Source: Protula sp. h YS-2021 (Eukaryota > Annelida > Polychaeta > Sabellida > Serpulidae). Taken from it: a DNA stretch of 64,000 nt. The stretch lies in the NCBI GenBank assembly GCA_949752745.1, contig OX457026.1, positions 74,898,742-74,962,741 of the forward strand, read 5' to 3'. How positions within the stretch are numbered: position 1 is the stretch's first letter; every line of letters begins with the position of its first letter. Below, piece after piece: positions 9,537 through 22,600 of the stretch. The translations under genes and the position numbers were made by a program. Under the pieces are notes generated by a model. It worked only from the letters and a program-made list of their open reading frames with translations, did no database searches and was not told where the DNA came from.

Positions 9537-12500
9537 GTAACCAATCAGAAAGGAATGAACATATAAGTCAACATGTAACAAGCGATAAATGAACCTTATA
9601 TCTAAAATTAGATTAAAAAGATCAATGGTTCTGGGCCATTTTTAAAATATTTCTAAGTTTTCTAATAAATCCCGAAAAAACCATGTAAATGTCGATTTCT
9701 GTTCCATGTTTAACTGTTGATTGTGAATAAACATGGCGGTTGGGGAAGGGAGAGGGGTGAGGGGGCTTCATCTGCTTGTTCATTGAAGTATGAACCGACC
9801 CCCCCCCCCCCCCAGGGATATTACTTAAAAAATCTTTAAGTCACCAGTTGTTTCTTCACTCATCTTGTAGGAAGAAATGAAAAGGCTTCAAGCACGCTTA
9901 GTGCAGGGTCGAATTCAACTCCGTCTGTGGCACGATCGGCACGCCAGCACTCTAGCCGTACACGTCATACGCGCGCATGACATCCACGGCCAGGAGGGCT
10001 CTAACAAGACAGGCATCAAAGTGAAATCTAAAACATTCGTCAGGGTCAGGGTGTTGCCGCACGACAGAGAGAGGTGAAGCTACGCTTGTGTTCTCTGTAC
10101 TCTTTTCTTCTCGTAATCGAGTGGAATTTCCTTATTTCGGACGGTAACGAAATCGGGACAATTGTCCTGCAAGGCTGAATTTGACCATTTTGTCACTGGC
10201 CGCGCAGCACAAAGTTATGGTCTGGAAACGTCATAAATCACACAACCTTTCCTTCCCGGTCTTTCCTTTTCTCTTCAATTCTCTCCCAACTTTGACCATG
10301 CATTACGACGTAACATCAGCGTTGGGCAGACGTCGCAATGAGCGTCGAATCAACGTCGGGGTTTGTTTGATTATGGGAGTTGAAACAGCGTCTGCCTACC
10401 GATGTTGAATGGACGTCGATTATCCGACGTCTAATAGACGTTGCGAAAAAAAAAGGTTGCAAATGAAAGTCGAAGCAAAGACTAGTTCTCAACGTTATAA
10501 AGACGTCGAGAAAGTGACGATGTATAGACGCCGGGAAAATATTAGAGTCGCCGTCCAGACAGGGATAATGGCAAGGCATCCTGGTCTTCCCTACGTCAAT
10601 GTCCTCTCACGTTTGAGTCATTTAAAAACACAGGATATGTATGAAGTCAGTTTTCATAAATATGTTTGCAAAAGTAGTCCAGACCTCATTTTCGAAGCGA
10701 CCTGTCATCGCTTCCATTTCCGGTGGTGAGTTTGTTTATGGTTGCGACTCCGACGTCTAAACAAAGTGGATTTTCCTATATGTCTATTCAACGTTGCACG
10801 GAAGACGCAACGTTTAAAAAATGTTGCTAAAAGCAACGTTTAAACAATGTTGCTAAAAGAAACGTTTAAACAATGCTCTTTATCAAATTTCTGTTCAACG
10901 TTATGTCAAAGGCGTTGATTAGATATTGATCTATGACCGATCACAACCAAATTACAAACCAGATTCAATGTTTCAGCTTGGTCCCGTCAACGCCGCAGCC
11001 TTAAATCGACTTTGGTACGATGTCAGAATGTTTATTGGGCATGTAAAAACACATAAAAATAATTTGCCCACGTGAGTATCTTGATTATATCAAGAACAAC
11101 ACAACCCCATGTACTAAACAGAATGATGGGAAATGATACTCGCTAACTCAGTACACTGAGTCATTGTCATGGCGACGCGAAGTGTTATGTTTGATGGAGT
11201 TAGCAACAGCAGCTTGTCTCTTTGGCGATACGTGACATTATATATCGACGCCACTATTACCCAGTTTTTTGTCTCTTAACTCTTTTTATAGCGATTTTTA
11301 AACGAGTTTTCCTTGCACAATTGCTGGGGAAACATTTCATCTTAGCTAATGACAGGTTGTCATGGTGACGAGTCTACTTTTATTAATTCCGCTTGTTTTG
11401 GTGACAATAGCTAACTAACAATGATCGATTAAACTGTCAGCATGTTCAAAGAATAACAAGTCCATTATTTCTAGCATAATTCACGATACAATATGGTTTG
11501 GCTCCAGGTCCTCTTTAACCTACAATGCTGAACAACTTCCCAACATCTGCAGCTGGCTTTTAGACCAAATGGAATATGTCGGGATGGTGCGTGCGATAGA
11601 ATTTTGAATCTGTGAATGTGTGTTAGACAACCTTTCAAAGTGCTATTACTCCTTGAGTTTTGTTCAGAGTGTTTTGATATTACACACGAATGTCACACTA
11701 ATGGTCATCTACCAGGTTATAACGTTTTGTTTGTTTTGTTTTTTTTTGTTTTGTTTGTTTGTTTGTTTGCTTTGTGTTTTTTTTTTGACGATGTGCCAAA
11801 CATCGGCTAAATGCCGCAACTTTTAAAGACTTTATTTCGATTTTCAAAACCTATCACCTACACCTTACTATGCATGTCTCTAATACTACCTGCTATTAGG
11901 CTACTCTTTTTTTGGCGATTTGCCAACAAATGGGAAAATGAAGAAACCTTGAAAATTGGGCACTTTCAGTTGAGCACTTTTAGGTAAGACGGCAAGACTG
12001 GAAAACACTTTGCTGCTACGCTTTAGAGATTTGGATGTAGTTTTGACTGAGGTCAGCAGTGGAAACTTGCCAAAATTTGGCGAAATTCTAAGTCTTGGCC
12101 AAATTGCAGAATATCTTGAAAACTGTCAGAGACATGCACAAATTGGAAGATAAAACGTAAAACTTGAAGGTTGTTTAGTTTGGCAAATGTGTCCTAATTA
12201 GACAATCTAGTCAAATTTTCGAAAATTTGTTTATCCCAGAAACAGCGTTATTGTTAACATAACGTGCACATTTTTATGTGACCTATTTCGGCAAAATGCC
12301 TAATTTGACCAAATTTCAGAATTTTTTACATATGAGACATTACAAGAAAGACGATGGTTTGGACTTCATTTCCGGCCTCTTCATGGTCTATGCTGATATA
12401 TAAAAACAATATCCGAGCTTTGTTCAGACTGGAAAATTTAACCAGATATATGAGATCTAAAATCTCTTAATTCATTTAACGCCAAGGCTCATTTGTACTG

Positions 12501-14045
12501 TGGAGCACAGGTAGACTTAGCTCAGGAACATTGCACAGACCAGGCTAATCTTCATTCACAGTTCTCTGTAAGGTGATACCAAGCAGAATGCGCATCTAAG
12601 CAATGCTCCCAAGCGGAAGTCGGGGCTAGGTTAGATGGAAGGCGACAGCACACTCCCACATTACTTTACTAATCACTTATTAATTTCAATTTGCGGCGTT
12701 TCCCTAAGAAAAAATAATGTGCATCTATTCCATAATGGAAACAGAAAATGGTCTTCCTTTTTATCTGTTCACAGTGCTGTTGTCGAGAAATTCACAAGCC
12801 TTGTTCCAACAGCTACAGATATGGAATGGGATAAGACTTTTCTCTACAACAATATGGTCTTCGAAGAGGTATGTCACACAACAGTAACGTGTCATTAAGG
12901 CATTTCACATGAATGGGTCGGAATCACTTTTTAGCTTGAGGTACCTGTTTTTGTGTGTTTTTTTTTTTTAGAATTGAACGAGTGCGATTTCACCTGTACT
13001 TTATTGGATTCGTTTATTTGTTTTTGTGTTCACTTGCTTGTCCCTGCCGAAGTTGCAAATGAACGTGGCAAAATTGGCAAGAGAAGTGCGAGCAGGCCAT
13101 TATTAGACATTAAATCACCTAATTTATCCAGTTTTTCCTTTTTGGGAAAGGTGAGTAGAGGAGCTGAAAATAGGAACCTGCGTCATAGCATGTAGCAAAT
13201 AGAGTGTTTTGGTCTGTGGGAATGTCAGTAGAGCCCACTTAATTGGAACTTCTTTAATCCTGGAATTGGTGTAAAGACACAAACAGTAATGACGTCATCA
13301 TTATCACATTGGATCTGGTAGAAAATCATGTTTCTTGGCTAAAAATATATGTTTGCATAGTATTTTAAGTGTAATGCCTTGTGTTTTTATTACATAAACC
13401 TTTATGTCACTTCTGACTGTTTTGGTGAGAAACAGGGGAGGCTCGAGCGAAACAGTTATGACTTTCAGTCATTTTGCTTTTTCCCTCCCTGCAAGGCAGA
13501 CTCGTTATTTTCACAAGCCAGTGTTCTGGGCCGCATTGCGTTCTTTGTGCCCGCAGGAGTGGGAGTGGGGGTGGGCGGGTTGAGCAACAAGGCTATTTTC
13601 CCTGGTCTTATGTTTACAGAAATAGTCTTGTATTACACTTATTTTACAATGGTAACAGACAGAAGGGAGTATTGTATGGTATTATCTTACCATTTCTGTG
13701 ATTAAAACTGATCTGGAAACTAGTGTATGAAATGGCCTATCATCTTGTGTCACAAAGATAAAGACACAAACAGCAATGCCGTCATTAAACCTGATACAAA
13801 ATCTTGTTTCTAGGCTAAAAAATATTTTTATTAGTATGGCCTTTTACTGGTAATATTGTTGTGTTTATATAACATAAATTTTATACCATCTCTTGGTATG
13901 GTGTTAACACCTTTATGTCATTATTATGTTACTATGTTGTTATTTGTCACTTTAAACTGAGCAATGAGTAAAACTACTTTCTGTTTATAAATGTGAAAAA
14001 TCTGAAAGTGACAAACAAATATCTTTGTAGAAAGAAGGAGAGCAT

Positions 14046-14143
<98 letters not shown>

Positions 14144-17100
14144 TAACAAGTGTAGGCAAGTGTTGCAAATCTCTTTATTATCTGAAAGAGTTCAATAGTT
14201 CAATAGAAACGTCAGTATTTCGTGTGTCACCTCTTGCATAAATAAGAACGTCAGTTCGTGCGCACATCGAATTGATGCGTTGGCGTGTGGTGTTGATCGA
14301 AATGGCATTCCAATCTTCAATGTTCATTCGCTCAAGGTCACGGATATTGGTCTGTCTGTTCATTCTGCGACTTATACGCTTTTTCATTATTCCCCACACA
14401 TTTTCAATAGGATTCATGTCAGGCGATTTTGCCGACCAGTCCATGGGCGCTATGCCATTGTCTTCAAGGTAGCAGACCCGATACATCATTTCGATGCGCG
14501 CACGAACTGAGCTCTTTTTATGCAAGAGGTGGACACAAGAAATGAGTCCAGGCCCAAACCCCCCGACCGAAACCCCCCGGCCCTAAGCCCCCCCGTCAAC
14601 CCCCCCCGTCAACCCCCCCCCCGACTAAACCCCCCCGGGGGCCTAAACCCCCCGACCCAAACCCCCCCCCCCCCCGTTCTCAAAGAAAATGTGTAATGAT
14701 AATTTGTTATGGCGCCTCTTTTCGCACTCGTACGAAACAGCCATTTGCTAGATTTTTTTTTTTGCTTTGCATGCAAATGCCCTTAGTACAATATCTTTGG
14801 ATTCCCTTTAGCAGATGTGATGTATGCCATGATGGTAGCATGATTTTTCACATCAATCTGGGTCACTAAATTACCCATTCATGTGAATCACAATGGATGT
14901 AAGTCACATCTACCGCAAGAGAAATTGTAATTTGTAAACTCGACTGATCTCGCAACCGGCATATGAATTGCAATTTTTAATGTGCACACACTCATCAATC
15001 GTAAGAGCAATTGCAATTTCCAAAACTGAGTGCCATCATCAATGGATGTATGAAGTTTCTTTTATAATGATGATCAATTCCTTCAGTGGTTCGGAAATTG
15101 CAATTTTAAACGCCGTGTGGTCTCTTCAATGGGCATCTGAAGTGTAATTAACAACGTGGATGTATCGCAATTACAAAATATAAAAAATACCTGAGAACCG
15201 GGGGATTTTGGGTCGGGGGTTCAGGCCACCGGGGTGATTTAGTTGGGGTTTTTGACGGGGGGGGGGGGTTGGGGCCGGGGGAGGGGGGTTGGGCCTGTTC
15301 CCACAAGAAATGCAGAAATATCAAAGATAACAGATGGTCACCATGGCCAGCAATGGCTAATACTTACCAAGAATCTGGGTAATGGTGAACCGAGGAGGTC
15401 TGTGCACCATTACCAACGATAAATATATGAGTTTGTCAAACACCTGTATTTTAATTTAAACTACTTAACAAAGGAGATCATATTGTGAGAACACGTAACA
15501 GACGGAGCATCCATCTCCGTGTGTGGCTTTCACGGTTCTTGACTAATTGCGAAATAAAGTCTTTCCAAACCCAAAACTAAATGTTCTGTAATACAGAATG
15601 ACTCAACTAAAGACTAGAGTTCTCTATACCTAATACAAAATGCCTGAACGAAAGATCAGAGTACTCTGTACCTAATACTGAGGCTCAAGTGGCTGACAAC
15701 TAATAAAAGGACTTCTGGAAATGCATTAAAAATCAAACTATTTCACTACCAAACGAGACCAAACGACCGGGAAGAGTCGGTAGAGCGCAGTCTAGCTGTA
15801 TCCGGCAATGGTTGGCTTCGTCATGGCCGGTATCGAATAACAAGTCCGACTCGGTAAGCGGTCCTGTAATAATCAATGCCGCTTCACCGCGTCATACGCA
15901 CCCACATCCCCCGGTTTCCTGGAGCAGAGAGACAAACCAAGGGTGCGGTGATCGGGCTGAACTGACGCAGATGATCAACACAGAATGCCAGCTCACTGAT
16001 AGTCTTTCCATACTGAAACGTATTAACTACTAACAGTTTCGGTCGGTTGAACGAAACAAAGCAACATAAAAAATAATGGTCAGGACAATGGATGGACGCG
16101 GCCTTTGCTTTGGTTAAACCTGGTGTTTTTCGCCCTTGGAGAAACCACCTTATTGCCTGGGTCAGCTCTTTTGCTTCGATGTGTCTCAACAACGCATATA
16201 AGTAGCGTTTTCAAGACATTACCTGCCACTATAAACGAACTTAGAGTAAAAAGGCCCGTGAGTTGGTTTTTCAAGTAGTCTTTAAGATAACACTTCATAA
16301 ATGAGTATTTTGGCTGAGCAAGCATCTTAATGAGTTGGCGACTTGCCTTACATGATAGGCTGTAACTGTAATCTTTCAGTTTGGACTTTAAGGCCACTAA
16401 GATAATGTCTTTTATGTAATTTGAGGTCACTTGTTTCGACAAATCTTCATTGAAGAAATTATCAAAGCTTGCTGTTCATCTGGATTTCTCGGTCTATTGC
16501 ATGTATTTCACCCCTTCGTTTACCCGAATCAAAGGCTAACCAGAAATTAAATCTCACAGTAGCATTTATGTGTTTCTCATTCTTCAAATATATTAGCAAT
16601 AGAGCGAGATCCCACTGAGCTACTGTGGACTGGGTAGGAGAGATATTTACCTTGAAACATCTGAAAAGCCGGGACAAAGCCCGGTCTTCTGCTTTTCAGC
16701 CGAGAACCAACAACAGCTCCATATCACGCCATGGACCCTACCATTTAGGTGTTCTCCGATGATGCGATAGTCCGGGGAATCCACCACCACTGTTGGGGAA
16801 GCCTGGAAAAGAGCTTAGGAGCTTAGAAAGGAAACTTAGACTTGTCGCATCTAGGCACAAACTTATCCTCCTGGGAGTGGTAGCCCATAGCACTCCACTG
16901 TTTATGAGTTTGCAGCATTTCCTCCATGATCCTTTTCATCTAGGTAGAGAGGATGAGGTACCTTAGATTTAATAGCTGCGGGAGGGTGGAAATACCTCCG
17001 GTACGGCTGGAATAGAATCCTCTCCTGTCACGGGATGTTGACTTGTGCCCCCGCACGAGAAAGAAGCAAGCCGTTTCTGGTGACCAAGAGGCCGGATCGT

Positions 17101-19579
17101 TCTGAGATATAGGATTCTCTGATCAGCTTGTCGCCAAATTCCCTGCAGAGGGAACGCATAGAGGGCTTCTTGGCCTTGGCTAGTGGTTTAACTAGTCCGA
17201 GTAAGGTTATCCATACCAGTTCTCCCCAATTTATATGGCGATTTTGGAAAGGATAGCGCTATACGTCCTTCCGCATCTCGCAGGGGTAATGGATCTCCCA
17301 ATCCCCTAAGTGATCGTCTGGATTCCACTTTGGAGTGAGTGTGAGATGAAAGGGCATGCTCTCGTTGAGTCGCGCCACCAGGGCGGTTGTGACATGGCTC
17401 CTGGAGAATCCACATCTTGGCTTGCGTTATTGTTCATGCGTAAGAGCAAGTCTTACCTGTCTTTGAAACAGCAGGTAATGCAATTTGCCCAGGGGACTGT
17501 TTTCTCTGTTAATTCTAGGTCACCAAGACGGATTCCACGGCTATCAGACTTACCTGCTGGTTGGGACTGATCGAATATAATGCCAGTGCAGTCTTTTCCT
17601 GTCGAACGGCAGTGGATTTGATCCGTGCTTGAGTTAAGTTCCACCTATTCCTAGGAACACACTCGGATTTTGCCAAGTTGGCCAACAGACCTACCGTATA
17701 GAGCACGACTCTCCCAATTGGTTGATTGCCACTTCGCCGTCTCCAGGAGCACTCTCATGACCTTTGAGAACGCATACGGAGCTGTAGAAAGGCCGAGGGG
17801 GAGAGCCAGATACCAGCAGTGTTTTTGTCTTGTTTGGAAGTGTAGAAACTTTCTGGACATAGTGCACTGCACATACTCTCTTGTAGGACTTCTTTTATCA
17901 TTTGCGCAGGGCTCATCTGGAACGGCGTTGTATTTAGGAACACGTTGATGGATAACCAACTTCCAACCCCCTGATTTTTGGGGCCCAAGAAAACCTTGCA
18001 GAAGAACCCATGTTGATTTTCTGGTATCTTCCCTATCTCCCCCCCCCCCCCTGCTTTCCAGCTCTTTGGTTATCTCGCATATCTCTGATTTGGCTGTCAG
18101 ACATGGAGAAGAAGGTTTGTGCTTTGTTTTTGCCTCTGCGTTTAAAGTTCTTTAGCCTGTTCTCACAAATCTGTCCCCAGGCCCTTGATGAGAGATGGGC
18201 ACACACATACGTGTCTCGTCAGTGGCAGATGCTTACTTCTCCTGCAACGATCACAGAGTGAATGTGAATTAAACGTCGAAGTTAGATATGTGCATTGGGA
18301 GACTTCGCGAGCATGTTGGGACTGTCTTCGGTCATTTCTGCAAAACAGGAAGAAATGTCGACCTCTAGATCTTTTTACTAAGCAATGTGCATCCAGCTAC
18401 ATGATCATAATTATAATTATGGTTTCCATTATGTCTGGACGCCACACTCACCAGACGCATCCAGGGCCACGAACGAAATATAATCTTAGTTTCTTAAAGT
18501 AGTCCTCAATTACATACAAAAGAAAAGCACGGTAGCCGGATTAAGTTTCACACGGCAGTATTTGTTTTCTAATTAAAAGGATGCTCAAAGAACGTGCTTG
18601 TAAAGAAATGCTGAAGCTGACTTGTGGAGATTTTTAAACACAGAGGACTCGTGTATTGTACTTCTTATTTTCGATGACTACAATTTTCCATACCCCGAAA
18701 CGGACCATAAGTATATTGCTGTAGATTTTGTTGTATTTTGTGAAAAAACGAGACTCAACGCAGTGCCAGATGCCATCTAATTGATTAACCTCAGTTTTAA
18801 TTAACTTTATGTGCAGTGAAACCAAGGTTTGAAATTCCAGGTGTAATTCCCCTGGAGAGCTGAGTGCACTAAGCGACTATTCAAGTTGTAAAATAACTAC
18901 AAGGGACATTGCACCCAGCTGAGGGTTCTACATATGGAACAACAATCTGGTGTTTGCTAAGAATAGTAAAATTTAACAACGTTACAACGGTCAACGCGGT
19001 ACATTTTGCTACAAACTCCCCATGATTATTTGTTCAACCCCTATCGGTTACTAAATTATTAACCGGAATTCATCCTGTTACCTATTGTCGTATTCACGAA
19101 AGTTAAATAAAGCTAGAGTTTCAAGTGTGGGAAATCCATTCTACTGTAAAAATATTTTGATCCACCATTTACATTTTTATGAATGTCAAATGTATAGATT
19201 AGGGATTTGTGGTTTTTAATTCAAAGCCTTTTGTTTGTGAACAGGTCCCGGCACAGTTGGAAAGTGGCGGACGGGTGGGAGGAGGGATTTTTCGTTCAGT
19301 AATTCCTTCGAAAATTCCCTTTCCAGAGAAAAGATAAAGTGGAACATACCAGAGAAAAGGGTTGTTTACCATGCGTATCCGTGAATTTTTAAAATAACCC
19401 TTAAAAGCGAAGGGCAAGTTGAAAATACCCCGTTTTAACCGGACACCCCTGTAAATTATATCCCTGAACGCGGAGTGTTAAATCAACTCTGAGAATGCAG
19501 GCCGGTTTTCAAGGAGTTTAATTTTGGCCATAAAAACGCATGAAGAACCTTTTGGTTTACGGTACGGCGGTGTATTTGT

Positions 19580-19617
<38 letters not shown>

Positions 19618-22600
19618 AACAACAAAACGTGCATGTTGCATATTTTATTTTTTCTCGAGTTCATTTCAATGGCCTAGCGGCAATTTCCTTAGCGGCACAA
19701 CATTTAAATTTGACGCTTTATTAAGGGTGATGTTGTGGCGTCTGAGCAAAAACTCGCTTTTACTTCGCAAAAGCTTAGAATTCGCTTATCTCCACTTTTA
19801 GATGGGTTTCCCTTTGGTTAGATTTTCCACACAATAGAAAGAAACTTTTTCTCGCTTATAGAATGAACCCTATCCCGCCTTCCATCCAGCCAGCCAATGA
19901 GAATGCAGATAACACAAAGTGCTACGTCACTGAAGCTGTCAATCATTCCCTTTTAGTGTGGCGTTGTCAACACACGCCATTCTGTGTGCTCCGCAATTTT
20001 TTGGAAAAAGGGATCTAGTTCAAGGTGCGAATTTGCCTTTAGTGGCTTTATTTCTTATCTAAAGGACTAATATTGCTTGTGTATTTTTATGGATTAATTT
20101 AGCCCACGATTAAGCAAGGATTTTAGCATCTTGTACTTCGGTCAGGTAGTTGGTGAGTTTACACGGAACGGTGACACTTTCCCCAGTCCCGAGAAGTGTG
20201 CCTCTCTTCTCCACAGAAGTCTACAGGATCGAATCTATTACTAGTTTCCAGCACACAGCTTCTAGGAGTTGTTTGAGTCTTTTCAGTCTGCTGTGCCTGC
20301 TAAGACTCTAGGCCTTGCCTGGTGTCTGTGTCATCGCGGTATGACCAGGCATGGGTTTGGCTATACTCCTTGGAACTGGTCAGTCGTCTACCAGCAGTGG
20401 TGTATTTCTGACCCCAGTTCAGGAGGTAGTAATGCTTTTTGGCGTTTTCTAGCGGTTTTCCGGCGTTTTTGGCGTCGATACCCACTCGGGGACCGCAGGG
20501 GACCGTTATGGCTATCCCGTACCGTACTCGGTGCACCGATCCCATCTTAGCCTTGTGGGCTATGGGATTGGCGATTCCATGACGGGCAGGGACCATTTCG
20601 TCCCCCCAAGTCCCATCTTGGTCACGGTACCGGGGACTTAGGCCCGTAACGGGTTCTTTCCCCTGACAGGGACCGTCATGGGCACGGGACTAAGTACCGA
20701 GACCCATGTGGGGATCTGGCCTGAAGCCTCTTTTGGTCACGGGACCGAGGCCCACGTCGGGATTATGGTACTGGGACCCATAAATTGTGCCCATTATGGT
20801 CCCCCTCCCTAGAAAGCAGCTAGAAAGCGCCTTAAAGCATTGCTTTCGGTCAGAGAGTCAGAATTTATTCTGGTTCAGTTAAAAAAAAAAAGAGGTGATT
20901 AACGCCAGCAACGCTCGGTCACTTGTTTAAGTCGCAGTAACTCCGTCAGTGTTGCGTTATATATATGTCTACTTGCAGAATCCTGTTGCAGTCACTTATG
21001 GCTTCTTTTCTGCTTGTCTTTCAGATATGACAGAGGCCACCCTGCGCTCGCCTCCTAAGCTACTGCAGTGTCCCCACCATCCCTCTGCGCGGAATCCTCA
21101 TACGGTGTGCGATCGGTGTCGGAGGAATAGTGGGTTGCCCCTCTGTGACGAACTCAATACGTGCCCAGAGTGCCAGGATCTCACATCAGACGACTGGAAA
21201 CTGATTTATAAGAACAGGGCACGAAACGACCGTAGACGGGATCGCCGTCGTATTCTCTCCTCTACGCCGTTTATCACCCAGGACTTTGTTGAAGAGAAAA
21301 TGAGGAAAGCCAACTCAGTTATCCTGGATCAAGTCTCCACCCCGGTTAGGATAGACTTAGGTTCGGAGTCTGACGTGCCCGTGACAGGCAAAAAAGCCAA
21401 GAAACTCAAAACCAAGGCCTTTGCAGAAACGGTGGCCGAGGTGGATATTCCTGAGAGAGGGGAACGAGAAGTGCTGCGGAGAGCGTGGGCATCTTCTCCC
21501 CCCACAGGGGCGATTCCTCCAGAGTCTGAAACCCAACCAAAGTCTCAGTCCCCGGAGCTAGTGACGGTCACTCATACGGCGTCGGGAGCCTCGTTTACAA
21601 CGGCGGCTGGTCAGCTGGGGATCCCGGCACAGATCGAGCCATCTCCCTCTACCCAATCTCCAAACCTGGCAGGGGAGTTTTCAGCCTTTTTAGCGTTACA
21701 AACTCAAATGCAGAAACAACTACATGAATTACAATTGCGTCTCCAGAACCAAGAATCTACGCCGATTCCGAGAAAACGCCATAAGCTATCGGCCACGATC
21801 TCTCGTCCCCCAGAGGACCGCGCTTCCTCCCCGCACCCACCCCCCTGCTGGCACGTCGAAATACACTGGCAGAGTCGGGCTCAGCTATTGATGAGGATTC
21901 CTCGGAGATCCTCCGATCCTCCGAGGACGTGCCGTTCAGGGATGCTGTCAAAGAAATTGCACGGCTGGCTAACGTCACCTTTGGGTCGCCAGGTCTCGAC
22001 AAGGAAGATTCCCCCATAAGAATGACCTCACAGACAGTGTTGCCCCCGCAGGACTCGTTTGTAGCACTCTCGACCAGTGAAGGGATTGCCAACGCTATTA
22101 CAGTCCGTTCCAAAGAGTTTAAGAAGCTTGACGCCAGCGAGGGCCGCACTCTCTCCCGCTTTCACGCATCTAAGCACTGTGCAGTGAGACCGGGCCCGTA
22201 CAGGTCCTCTGATGACTTAGTACCCCTGGAGGCACTCGAACAGCCGGCGAAGAGGACAGTTTGGATGCCATCGGTTAGGAGCGATTCGGACATCCCATTA
22301 GTAGAGAAGGATGCTAGGACCATCGAGTCTTCCTCCCGTCACATACTCAATATCATGTCTTTCCAAGACCACACCCTGAAAGCCTTAAAGACACGCTGGG
22401 AGGGCCTACACCTCGACGATCCGGTGGCCTTTAAACTTCTGGAATGCCTCGCTCTAGCGACTAGAGATGTAGTCAAACTGTCCACCTTCCTCATGACCTC
22501 CATGGTATTCCTCCGGCGGGATGCGTTTCTTCAGCACTGCTGGTCTAGCGTGAAGGGACTGAGAGACCTGCGGCATGCGCCCATCCTTGGACAGAAAGAA

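Noticed and set aside
9247..9540. 97-codon frame starting MNSEKV
   Set aside because: Same DNA as the RIM exon 9296-9536 but another frame; only the exon frame has fitting acceptor, donor and phase with C2A.
13053..13147. Exon-like stretch ([18 protein letters not shown]) with a GGGAAAG/GTGAGT donor
   Set aside because: Its entry phase does not match the RIM exon before it, and C2A strands would be split. Possible cryptic exon only.
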